Part shown: positions 42,101 through 49,731 of the stretch, piece after piece | Numbering within the stretch: the first letter of the stretch is position 1 | Layout of the letters: every line of letters starts with the position of its first letter | DNA from: Streptomyces sp. P9-A4 | GTDB taxonomy: Bacteria > Actinomycetota > Actinomycetes > Streptomycetales > Streptomycetaceae | NCBI RefSeq assembly: GCF_036634195.1 | Contig: NZ_JAZIFY010000001.1 | Span: forward strand, 6,458,501-6,522,500 | Reading direction: 5' to 3' | DNA length: 64,000 nucleotides | Position numbers and translations under genes: made by a program | The notes under the pieces: generated by a model | What the model was told of the DNA's origin: nothing | The model's input: only the letters and a program-made list of their open reading frames with translations | Databases searched by the model: none

Positions 42101-43920
42101 GTGGGGTCGTAGGCGAAGCGCATTGCCGTGCCTGAGGAGTTGGTGACGGCATCGAGGTTGCCGTCCGCGTCGTATCCGTACGGCATGACGGTGACGGGGC
42201 CTTGCGGGGTGCGAACACGCAGGGTGGTGATCCGGTCGTCGGTCACGTCCACCTGGACCCTGTAGCCGCCGCTGTGGGACACCATGGATGGCGCGCCGTC
42301 CGGGCGGCGGGTGAAGACGATGGTGTTGCCGTGGCGGTCGCTCAGTTCGGCGAGCCAGTAGGCCGGGGATGTGCGGTAGGGACTCCCGGTGAACGAGCGG
42401 GTGAGCCCTGCGGGTTCGGACAGGGTGTAGGTGGTCTCGTTCTCGTACACGCCGCCGTGGACGAGGGCGATCCGCGGTCCCTCAACGGGCCAGACCCGGT
42501 CTTCGCCGGGCTGCGGGAGCCGGGGGTAGACGAGGCACGATCCGTCGCTGCGGGCCCAGACGACACCCGGTCCCACGGGGTCGGCTTCCAGGCGCTCGTC
42601 GAAGAGCGAGGACCAGCTGCGGCCGAACCAGTGACCGTAGCGGTACGTCGACAGGTGTGTTCGGTCCACGACGAGGGGGAGCACGCCGGGCAGGGAGAGG
42701 TCGACCTGTGGCAGGGTCATCTCCCCCGTCGCGATGTCCACTGGGTCGGACCTGCACGTCTTGCGGTCCAGCGGGATGGAGTGACGACGCGCGTCGTCAC
42801 GGACTTCGCGCAGTCCGTTGGGCCTCGTTCGAGCGCTGTCGCCGGGCTTCCTTCGGTGCGGCGTCCGGGAGTCGCCCCCGCCGGTGTTGTCGTGGTCGCC
42901 CTTGCGCTGGCGGGCGAGGCGGTCGCGGATGTCGTCGTCGTTGTTCTTGTGGTCCTTGGAGATCTGCTTGACGGCCTTGGGGAGCGTCTCGCCGATGTGG
43001 TCGCCCATGGTCTTGGCGGACTTCACGAGGGCGCCCATGGCCTTCTCGATGACCGGGTCGAGGGCGTCGGCGATGTCGTCCCGGCCCTTGTTGCGTCCCT
43101 GGTGCCCCTTGGCCTTGGTCAGCTTTCCTGCGGTCTTGCCGTGGATCCCGACGCTCACACCGTTCAGCTTCGTGCCGGCCTGGTCGTGCTCGTCGTGCTC
43201 GATGTGGAAGCCCTTGCCCTTGCCCCCGCCGCCGCCCCCACCCGCGGAGGCGAGGTTCAGGCCCTCCTTGGCGCCCTGCACACCCTCGTCGAAGCCGTCC
43301 TTGCCGGCCTGCTTGGTCTGGTCGAGGTCCACGCCGTTCTGGACGCCCAGTGCGTCCATGCTCACCTGGACGACCAGGTCGGCGGCCATGTTCTCCAGCG
43401 AGGCCACGACCGGCTCGGTCATCACCGAGACGATGTGACCGACCGCCTCCTGCATTGCATTTGTGATCAGCTTCAGAAGTTGCTTCTTCGTGAACGCGAT
43501 CGCACCCGCGCCGAGCAGTGCGGACAGACCACCGGTCACCGGGATCAGCGCCATGGCCAGACCGGTCTGGCCGGCCAGGATCCCGAGCTCCGCGACGGCC
43601 TTCCACTTCATGCCCTCGATCGCGCCCGCCGCGAGGTCGAGCGCGTCCGCGATCGTCCGGGCGGCCGACACCATGTCCTTGAGGTGCTTGTCCTTGACCT
43701 TGCCCCAGTGGGCGTTGAGCGCGTCCATCGCCTCGCCGTGACCCGACGACAGCAGGCGCTGGACGTGGTTGTTGGCGAGCTGACCGTCGTCGGCGAGATC
43801 GTCCGCGAACTCCCGCAGCGCATCTGCCAGGTCGCGGTACGCGTCCTCGTCGACGTTGGGCCAGTTCACCCCCACGAGGTCCAGCAGAGTGTCCGCCCAG
43901 TCCGGCACTGTGACAGTCAT
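39187..43920 (-). CDS. Rhs-repeat polymorphic toxin with deaminase-like C-terminal domain
   Basis: A protein of about 1577 residues. Residues 1-200 resemble the WXG100-like/CpnT-type N-terminal domain used with type VII secretion (LVGVNWPNVDEDAYRDLADA). A Gly/Lys linker follows, then DUF6531 (DPVDIATGEMTLPQVDLSLP) and over twenty YD/RHS repeats. The core closes with YDPETGLHYNFFRHYDPEAG and PDPLGL. The variable tail from about 1415 carries GGHAEQN (H1504, E1506) and CPDFC (C1536, C1540), the H-x-E and C-xn-C zinc pattern of the deaminase fold. An ATG at 43944 with GGAAAG is an alternative start. No signal peptide is seen. Confidence 0.88.
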   Translation of the reverse strand: MTVTVPDWADTLLDLVGVNWPNVDEDAYRDLADALREFADDLADDGQLANNHVQRLLSSGHGEAMDALNAHWGKVKDKHLKDMVSAARTIADALDLAAGAIEGMKWKAVAELGILAGQTGLAMALIPVTGGLSALLGAGAIAFTKKQLLKLITNAMQEAVGHIVSVMTEPVVASLENMAADLVVQVSMDALGVQNGVDLDQTKQAGKDGFDEGVQGAKEGLNLASAGGGGGGGKGKGFHIEHDEHDQAGTKLNGVSVGIHGKTAGKLTKAKGHQGRNKGRDDIADALDPVIEKAMGALVKSAKTMGDHIGETLPKAVKQISKDHKNNDDDIRDRLARQRKGDHDNTGGGDSRTPHRRKPGDSARTRPNGLREVRDDARRHSIPLDRKTCRSDPVDIATGEMTLPQVDLSLPGVLPLVVDRTHLSTYRYGHWFGRSWSSLFDERLEADPVGPGVVWARSDGSCLVYPRLPQPGEDRVWPVEGPRIALVHGGVYENETTYTLSEPAGLTRSFTGSPYRTSPAYWLAELSDRHGNTIVFTRRPDGAPSMVSHSGGYRVQVDVTDDRITTLRVRTPQGPVTVMPYGYDADGNLDAVTNSSGTAMRFAYDPTGRITSWTDRNRSTYLYVYDDAGRVVRTVGPDGFLSSSFSYDSEGGVTRYTDSTGATSVFHLNHRLQVVAETDPLGNTISQIWDRYDRLQSRTDSQGRTVTYTWDEDGNPTSVREPDGSLATTRYDERGLPTVVTAADGSVWHRTYDDRGNNVSLTTPDGATTHYAYDPNGALAAVTDPLGVRQSYRSDEAGMVLAHTDAQGRTTTLVRDAFGRPVSVTDADGAATTCTWTVEGHFASHTRPDGATQRWTYDGEGNCLTETDANGGITRYEYTHFDQPASRTTPDGARYDFRYDTELRLTEVRNAAGLTWSYAYDAVGRLVSETDFDGRTLRYGYDPSGRARSRTNPLGQTVTTHLDDAGRVTARDVEGAVTTYTYDRSGRLTEAHSTDSVLALEWDAMGRTVAETIDRRTSRYSYDALSRRTLRVTPGGSTTRLTHDEAGNRTRVSLDGHGIAFSHDATGREVTRSFGSPERPVVLGTTYDAVGRIREHRLTTLDRTLSRRLYAYRADDRLETVTDGLTGNRRHYELDPAGRPLRIESHGWTETYAYDSEGNQTSAQWPDKAPHPESRGRRTYSGNRLRSAGALHYTYDAAGRIVERRKKRISRKPDIWRYEWDAADRLTACTTPDGTRWTYRYDPLGRRIAKRRHADDGTVVAETLFSWDGSRLAEQTDSSTGTTVTWEYDGHRPIAQAERRTTQNPGGDQDSVDARFFAIVTDLVGTPTELVDHTGATAWYSRATQWGATAWNRDASAHTPLRSPGQYADPETGLHYNFFRHYDPEAGRYVSPDPLGLDPAPNPAGYVANPATEADPLGLAPCMQGLEDMAHKISQVLPNKRQREGQTVAVIATRHKGKDVLIVAGTSKSKLTPAQRKLAEEMGLYPLPNDQYLPPTPPKVPGGHAEQNILHYLSRLHGKGSDDWLPTHGAAMRSVCPDFCAPIIRIEGMLAGPTYGDDKPTHRRQFYWPSRYAPDTD

Positions 43921-43978
43921 GACCAACAGCGGCGACCGGAGCATCGCACTTTCCGATCATCGGATCGTTGGTCCGATC

Positions 43979-44520
43979 GTGAGGGATGGGGAGACTTCTG
44001 ACGTTGCGTGGGCGGCGATCGCGCCGTTGTTGCCGCCGGTGGATCGTGCTCGTGGCCGGTGGCGGGATCACCACCGGGTCCTTGAGGGCATCGTGTTCAA
44101 GTTCCGTACCGGCCTGCCCTGGAGGGACCTGCCCGAGCGGCTCGGCTCCCGGCGAATCGTCGATGGACGATTCGCCCACTGGGCCACCGACGGCACCTTC
44201 GACCGCCTCCTGGCCACGGCCCAGAGCCGGGCGGAGATGGACCGGCTACTCGGTCCGCACCTTCCGTGCCTACCTCCGCGCCCGAGGGATCAAGGCCACG
44301 ATCCCCGAACGCGTCGACCAGCTCGCCGGCCGGCAACGACGCCGTGAACGGCCCTGCGGGTTCGACACGGCCGCCTACCGAGGGTTCGACAAAGCCGCCT
44401 ACCGACGCCGCAACGTCGTCGAAAGCTGCTTCCACCGCCTCAAGCAATGGCGCGGCATCGCCACCCGCTACGACAAATGCCCCCGACCGCTACGACATGA
44501 GGACGAGCTTGACGAGCAGA
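43979..44520 (+). pseudogene. Decayed IS5-family transposase
   Basis: Two pieces in different frames. The first (43979 to about 44245) reads SDVAWAAIAPLLPPVDRARG, then WRDHHRVLEGIVFKFRTG and PWRDLPERLGS, the usual N-terminal domain. The second (about 44245-44500) reads FRAYLRARGIKATIPERVDQ and NVVESCFHRLKQWRGIATRYDK, the C-terminal end. The central catalytic DDE part, several hundred bases in intact elements, is missing. A short duplication (FDTAAYRGFDKAAYR) is also present. It abuts the start of the Rhs gene on the other strand. Confidence 0.85.
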
Positions 44521-44691
44521 TGGCCGCTCTCGTCGAGACCACCCGCGAGATGTCGAGTTCCGAGGACGACGTCGCACCGGCGCCCTCGCGATGCCGCTGG
44601 TGGCGGCGAGCTACGGCGCCACTCGGCCGGAAGCCGGGCGCGTTCGGCATGATATGCCGGTGGACGTCCTGTCTCAGTCTCCGCGCGGCCG

Positions 44692-44724
44692 CGTATCACC
44701 CGTGTATCACCCGTGTATCACCCC
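44692..44724 (+). promoter_or_regulatory. Three 11-base direct repeats upstream of the response regulator
   Basis: GTATCACCCGT is present twice in tandem and followed by GTATCACCCCA, with exact 11-base spacing, one helical turn. OmpR/PhoP-type regulators bind such direct repeats. The array begins 132 bases before the response regulator start, so auto-regulation is likely. Nothing else recognisable lies between 44521 and 44823. Confidence 0.6.
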
Positions 44725-44823
44725 AGGTCAGACGGGTTGCTCGGTGTGCGCCGCAGGTTGCCGGGTGTGCGCGGTGGATGGTGAGGAGAGGCATGATGGA
44801 GGGCCGACCACCCCGCCTGATGG

Positions 44824-45564
44824 ATGCCCATGTCTGAAGCCACCCCCGTGATGATCCTGCTCGTCGAGGACGACGAGGTGATCCGTCGATCCGTCGCGAT
44901 GGCACTGGAACGCTACGGCTACCACGTGACCGTCGCGAGCGACGGGCTGAGCGGGCTCGAACTGTTCAGAGAGGGCCGGCACGACCTGCTGCTGCTCGAC
45001 GTGATGCTGCCGGGGCTCGACGGCATCGGGCTGTGCCGCCGGATCAGGGAGACGAGCATGGCCCCGATCCTGATGATGTCGGCACGCGGCGATGCCCTGG
45101 ACGTGGTCTCGGGACTGGAAGCCGGGGCCGACGACTATGTGGTCAAGCCCGTGGACACCTCGGTCCTGGTGGCCCGGATCCGTTCCCTGCTGCGCCGGGC
45201 GACGTTCGGCGCCTCGGGTCAGGCGGGGCAGCCCGGGAGCGCGGGACAGGCAGCACGGGAGGGGCGTGACGAGTCGGCCGGCCTGCTGGTCTTCGGCGAT
45301 CTCACGATCAACCCCGCTGCCCTGGAGGTGACCAGGGACGGCCGGGAAGTGGCCCTGGCGCCGACCGAACTACGGCTGCTGCTGGAGTTCGCGGCCCGTC
45401 CCGGGATCGTGCTGGACCGCCAGACCCTGCTGCGCAACGTCTGGGACTACGGCTGGGACGGCGACACGAGGGTCGTCGACCTGTGCGTACAGCGGCTGCG
45501 GAAGAAGATCGGCGCCGAACGCATCGACACGGTCCGCGGCTTCGGCTACAAGCTGCGGCGCTGA
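44824..45564 (+). CDS. OmpR-family response regulator
   Basis: A 246-residue regulator. The receiver domain carries the acid pair VEDDE, the phospho-acceptor Asp in LLLLDVMLPGLDG, and MMSARG and KPVD near its end. A Gly/Ala linker leads to a winged-helix domain (LTINPAALEVTRDGREVALA, RVVDLCVQRLRKKIG, TVRGFGYKLRR). Sequence style is close to CseB, which acts in cell-envelope stress. The start may be ATG 44824 or ATG 44830; neither has a strong ribosome binding site. The histidine kinase gene follows after 14 bases. Confidence 0.9.
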   Translation: MPMSEATPVMILLVEDDEVIRRSVAMALERYGYHVTVASDGLSGLELFREGRHDLLLLDVMLPGLDGIGLCRRIRETSMAPILMMSARGDALDVVSGLEAGADDYVVKPVDTSVLVARIRSLLRRATFGASGQAGQPGSAGQAAREGRDESAGLLVFGDLTINPAALEVTRDGREVALAPTELRLLLEFAARPGIVLDRQTLLRNVWDYGWDGDTRVVDLCVQRLRKKIGAERIDTVRGFGYKLRR

Positions 45565-45578
45565 ACGGAGACCACGAG

Positions 45579-46856
45579 ATGACGGTCGTTCGCGCACTGC
45601 TGAACCCCCGTTCCATGCGCTGGAAGATCATTGTTCTGGTGGCCCTGGCCTGCTCCGCGATGGCCCTCACCGTCGGTCTGCTCGTGCACGACTCGACCCT
45701 CAGGAGGTCGATGCACGACGGCGCGGCCAAGGCCCGCGCCACCCTGGACCGGGCGATCGACACCGCCCGGACCTCGGAGCGGGAATCGCCCCTCGCCACC
45801 CCGGGCGAACTCCCCGACGCCTTGATGCGGCAGCTCGACCGCCACACCGAGGGAACCTTCTACGAGGACGGGCCCCCCGCCCCCGTCTACTGGGCCGCGA
45901 GGTGGGAAGGCGGCCGGCTGTACGCGGTCGAGGTCGACATGACCACGGACGAGCTCACCCGACAGGCCCTCGACCGGCACATGTGGAAGTACTTCCTGCT
46001 CACCCTGGCCGTCGTGATCCCGGCCACGGCCCTGGCGACCGAACTGCCGGCCCGGCGACTGCGCCGGGTGGCCCGTACCGCCCGCCGGATCACGGCGGGC
46101 GACCTGGATGCCCGTACGGACATGGGCGGGCGCGGCGGCGACGAGATCGCCGAGATCGGCGCCACGGTCGACTCGATGGCGGACAGCCTGCAACAGCGCA
46201 TCGCGGACGAGCAGCGCTTCACCGCCGATGTCGCCCACGAACTCCGCACCCCGCTGATGGGCCTGCTCACCTCGTCCGAACTGCTCCCCGAAAGCGAGGC
46301 CACCGACCTCGTACGGGACCGGGTCCAGGTCCTGCGCGACCTGGTCGAGGACCTCCTGGAGATCTCCCGCCTCGACGCGGGCGCCGAGCAGCCACTGCCG
46401 CGACCGGTGGACCTCACCGAATTCGTCGAGGAGTCGGTGGCCAGGACCGGCCTCACCGCGCGGGTGACCACCCAGGGCGAGCCGACGGTCGCCAGGACCG
46501 ACCCCCGACGCCTGGACCGCATCGTCGCGAACCTCGTCGTCAATGCCCACCGCCACGGAGCCGGCCCCGTGGAGATCACCGTCGCCGGCCCGACGATCAC
46601 GGTACGGGACCACGGCCCCGGCTTCCCGGCGGACCTCCTCGCCCACGGCCCCCGGCGCTTCCGCACAGGCGCGGTGGAACGAGGCCGCGGTCACGGCCTG
46701 GGCCTCACGATCGCACGCGGCCAAGCCCAGGTGATCGGAGCGAAACTGACGTTCACCAACCACCCGGAGGACGGAGGAGCGGTAGCGACGCTGCGCCTTC
46801 CCGCAGCCACCCATGAACCGGCCGATCCCCACACGGCCGCGCAGCCGGTGACGTGA
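45579..46856 (+). CDS. Sensor histidine kinase
   Basis: A 425-residue membrane kinase. The first transmembrane segment is at about 15-35 (IIVLVALACSAMALTVGLLV), a ~95-residue extracytoplasmic sensor loop follows, and a second segment is near 135. HAMP, then the H box DVAHELRTPLMG, N box LVVNAHRHG and G boxes DHGPGF and GRGHGLGL follow. It phosphorylates the preceding regulator. Downstream genes for a D,D-carboxypeptidase and a VanJ-like phosphatase suggest the signal is cell-wall damage. Confidence 0.92.
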   Translation: MTVVRALLNPRSMRWKIIVLVALACSAMALTVGLLVHDSTLRRSMHDGAAKARATLDRAIDTARTSERESPLATPGELPDALMRQLDRHTEGTFYEDGPPAPVYWAARWEGGRLYAVEVDMTTDELTRQALDRHMWKYFLLTLAVVIPATALATELPARRLRRVARTARRITAGDLDARTDMGGRGGDEIAEIGATVDSMADSLQQRIADEQRFTADVAHELRTPLMGLLTSSELLPESEATDLVRDRVQVLRDLVEDLLEISRLDAGAEQPLPRPVDLTEFVEESVARTGLTARVTTQGEPTVARTDPRRLDRIVANLVVNAHRHGAGPVEITVAGPTITVRDHGPGFPADLLAHGPRRFRTGAVERGRGHGLGLTIARGQAQVIGAKLTFTNHPEDGGAVATLRLPAATHEPADPHTAAQPVT

Positions 46857-46964
46857 TCACCGGCAGGTGACCGAGGACTCGCGTTCACATACCGCACCGG
46901 GAGCCCGTTCACGTCGGGCGCCGCGGACATCTTCCCCTGCTCCACCCGCTGAAGAGCGGCCAGT

Positions 46965-47172
46965 TCACGGCCGGAGACATTCCCCCTGCGGATCGAAGCA
47001 GAGGAGGCCGTGCTCGCGGGCCGGCGCAGCGGCGTACTCGGACACTTCCTCAGCCGTGCCGTAAGACATGAGCAGGTACACAAGAGCCCGTCGTACATCG
47101 AGGCGGCTTGGCGGTCGTCGAATGGACGGTCGCCGTCCCACACGGCAAGGTCATAGCTCGCGAGCACATCGT
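46965..47172 (-). pseudogene. Remnant of a SYDLAVWEG-type hypothetical protein
   Basis: The minus strand reads SYDLAVWDGDRPFDDRQAAS and MYDGLL in one frame, then in another LMSYGTAEEVSEYAAAPARE and HGLLCFDPQGECLRP with a stop at 46965. These are the start and end of a common Streptomyces protein that normally has a long middle part. The middle is deleted and the frame is lost. The rest of 46857-47408 shows no gene. Confidence 0.6.
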
Positions 47173-47408
47173 CGCAGGCAGCAGCGCCGCCGATGCCAGC
47201 AGGCCCTGAGAACGGACTGCCATCAAGCGATCCATAAGGGACTCCCAGCCGCCCTGCCGCACAGACCACCGGCCACTGACGCATCCGATACACAGCCGAT
47301 GGGTTCCCGAGCGCCCGTAGCGCTCTCGCACCCGCCGCCCCGACACACCACCCACGCAGTCTTGGCGCCGTACCCCGACCCGTACGGCAGCCCCGGAGGT
47401 GGCCTCCG

Positions 47409-48392
47409 ATGTCCCTTTACCCCGCCCTTCGTCACCGCGCCGTAGGCGGCGCGCTGGCCCTGCTCGTCCTCGGCATCACGGCCGTCACAGCCATCACCGT
47501 GGAGCGCGGAGCCGACCCCACGCCCGCGTCCGGCAACCGATCGGCGGCCTCCACCGGACCTGGCCCCGACGGCGGCCCGGCCATCGACGGAAGCACGATC
47601 CAGTGGCCGCAGGACGGACAGAGCGCCGTGGAACTGGTGGGCGCGGGCTCCCCGCAAGCGCGGGGCGACCAGCGACCGGTGCCGATCGCGAGCCTGACGA
47701 AGGTGATGACCGCCCATGTCATCCTCAAGGAGCACCCGCTGCGGCCGGGTGAGCCGGGACCGCTGATCGAGGTGGACCGACAGGCCTTCCACGAGGTGGC
47801 GGTCGGCGGCGAGTCGACCGTTCCGGTCCAGGCCGGCCAGAAGTACTCCCTGCGCCAGCTCCTCGAACTGCTGCTGATCCCCTCGGGAAACAACGTCGCC
47901 CGTCTCCTGGCCCGCTGGGACTCCGGCAGCCAGGAGGCGTTCGCGAAGAAGATGCAGCGCACCGCGGACGACCTGGGCATGGGACGGTCGACCTACACGG
48001 GAGCGAGCGGGATCGAACCCACGACCACCAGCACCGCCGTGGACCAGTTGAAACTGGCCCGACAGGCGATGAAGGACCCCGTCTTCCGCGAGATCGTGGC
48101 CAGCCGGACCATCACCGTGCCCGGCATCGGCCCGATCACCAACACCAACTCCCTGCTGGACACCCCGGGCGTCGTCGGCATCAAGACCGGCTCCAGCACC
48201 CCGGCCGGAGGCAACCTCCTGTGGGCCTGCGAGGTCCGCAGCGGCGACACCACCCGCATGCTCCTGGGCGCCGTTCTGCACCAGCGGGCGAACACCACAC
48301 CCAACGAGGGAATGCACGCGGCCCTGGAGAACAGCCGCCGCCTCATCACCGATCTCCGCGACCGGTTGACCTCGGCACGGACGGAACGCTGA
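47409..48392 (+). CDS. D-alanyl-D-alanine carboxypeptidase (S11 family)
   Basis: A 327-residue exported penicillin-binding protein. One N-terminal transmembrane/signal segment (residues 12-32) is followed by a Pro/Gly linker. The three active-site motifs are SLTK (SxxK, in PIASLTKVMTA), SGN (in IPSGNNVA) and KTG (in GIKTGSST). It removes the terminal D-Ala from wall pentapeptides. No C-terminal anchor is present. The VanJ-like gene follows six bases later. Trimming pentapeptides is one known way to lower glycopeptide binding. Confidence 0.92.
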   Translation: MSLYPALRHRAVGGALALLVLGITAVTAITVERGADPTPASGNRSAASTGPGPDGGPAIDGSTIQWPQDGQSAVELVGAGSPQARGDQRPVPIASLTKVMTAHVILKEHPLRPGEPGPLIEVDRQAFHEVAVGGESTVPVQAGQKYSLRQLLELLLIPSGNNVARLLARWDSGSQEAFAKKMQRTADDLGMGRSTYTGASGIEPTTTSTAVDQLKLARQAMKDPVFREIVASRTITVPGIGPITNTNSLLDTPGVVGIKTGSSTPAGGNLLWACEVRSGDTTRMLLGAVLHQRANTTPNEGMHAALENSRRLITDLRDRLTSARTER

Positions 48393-48398
48393 ACCACG

Positions 48399-49637
48399 AT
48401 GACACCCATCCGCCCCGTACCCGACACCCCGGCACAGGACACGCAACGGAACGAGCCGCCGGGCGTGACGGTCCCGAAGGCCGCAGCCCTGCCGCTCGCC
48501 CCCGCCGCGACGGTCCCGAAGGCCGCAGCCCTGCCGCTCGCCCCCGCCGTGACGGCCCCGAAGGCCGCAGCCCCGCCGCTCGCCCCCGCCGTGACGGCCC
48601 CGAACACCCCAGCCCCGCCGCTCACCCCCACCGCAACGATTCCAAACCCCGCAAGCCCGCCGCCGCACCGTCCGCCCAGCCCATGGACGTCACGCCCCAG
48701 GGGCACGACCACCACGATCTGCTCCGCCGTTCTCACACTGATCATCGCGGGCCACGACTGGCTCCCCGACTCCCCGGGCCGCCTGGGCAGCCTGGCCGAG
48801 ACCCTGCTCCCCTGGACCGCGCTCGCCCTCCCCGCGCTGCTCGCCGCAGCCATACTGCGCAGATCGCCGGCGGCAACGGTCGCCCTGGTGGTCCCGATCA
48901 CCGTCTGGCTGGCGGTCTTCGGCGGCCGGCTCACCGACAAGTCCTCGCCCGGCGGAGACCTCACCGTCGTCAGCCACAACGTCCACCAGGAAAACCCCGA
49001 CCCGCACGGCACCGCACGGAGCCTGATCGCGTCCGGGGCGAACATCCTGGCACTCGAGGAACTCAGCCCCGACACGGCGCCCCTGTACGAGCAGGCCCTC
49101 GCGGCCACGTACCCGTACCACTTCTACGACGGCACGGTCGGTCTGTGGAGCCAGTACCCCCTGCGCGACACACGCCCCGTCCCGATCATGCCGTGGACCC
49201 GGGCCCTGCGCGCCACGGTGGACACCCCCCGAGGCCCGCTCGCCGTCTACGTCGCCCACCTCCCCTCCGTACGCGTCACCCCCGCCGGCTTCACCGCCGG
49301 CGCACGCGACGAAGCCCTCGACCGCCTGGCCGCCGACCTGCGAGCAGAACGCCTCCGGCGCGTCATCGTGATGGGCGACCTGAACGGCTCCACCGACGAC
49401 CGCGCGCTGCGCCCCCTGACCCTCGACATGACCTCGGCCCAGGCCACGGCCGGAAAGGGCTTCGGCTTCACATGGCCCGCACGCTTCCCCGTCGTCCGGA
49501 TCGACCAGATCCTCCTCAAGGGCATGAACGCCACCTCGGCCTGGACCCTCCCGGCGACGACGAGCGATCACCTCCCCGTGGCCGCCCGCCTCAGCCTTTC
49601 CCCGGAGACGCCGGAAAGCCCTCGGCAGCGCCCCTGA
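48399..49637 (+). CDS. VanJ-like membrane endonuclease/exonuclease/phosphatase-fold protein
   Basis: A 412-residue protein. Residues about 22-85 are a Pro/Ala-rich tail of four to five 14-residue repeats. Three hydrophobic segments follow (residues about 105-175). The extracytoplasmic EEP domain has VVSHNVHQENPD, ILALEELSPDT, VYVAHLPS, VIVMGDLNGS and TTSDHLPV. The order three helices then EEP domain matches S. coelicolor VanJ, which gives teicoplanin resistance and acts on undecaprenyl pyrophosphate. The identification as VanJ-like is by layout and motifs only. Confidence 0.8.
   Translation: MTPIRPVPDTPAQDTQRNEPPGVTVPKAAALPLAPAATVPKAAALPLAPAVTAPKAAAPPLAPAVTAPNTPAPPLTPTATIPNPASPPPHRPPSPWTSRPRGTTTTICSAVLTLIIAGHDWLPDSPGRLGSLAETLLPWTALALPALLAAAILRRSPAATVALVVPITVWLAVFGGRLTDKSSPGGDLTVVSHNVHQENPDPHGTARSLIASGANILALEELSPDTAPLYEQALAATYPYHFYDGTVGLWSQYPLRDTRPVPIMPWTRALRATVDTPRGPLAVYVAHLPSVRVTPAGFTAGARDEALDRLAADLRAERLRRVIVMGDLNGSTDDRALRPLTLDMTSAQATAGKGFGFTWPARFPVVRIDQILLKGMNATSAWTLPATTSDHLPVAARLSLSPETPESPRQRP
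48465..48650 (+). repeat. 42-base tandem repeats within the VanJ-like gene
   Basis: Units coding for TVPKAAALPLAPAA are repeated about four times with growing divergence toward the 3' side. They form a flexible N-terminal cytoplasmic tail. Confidence 0.85.
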
Positions 49638-49731
49638 ACCCGTTCCGTGCCAACCTGTCCCCGGCGGCCCCACACCTGATCCCAGCCCGGCGGCGCCCCA
49701 GGACCCAAGGCGGCGCCCCGGCCCTCAGGAG

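Noticed and set aside
42202..44001. 599-codon plus-strand open frame
   Set aside because: Antisense to the Rhs N-terminal region and running into the IS remnant; composition is that of a shadow frame.
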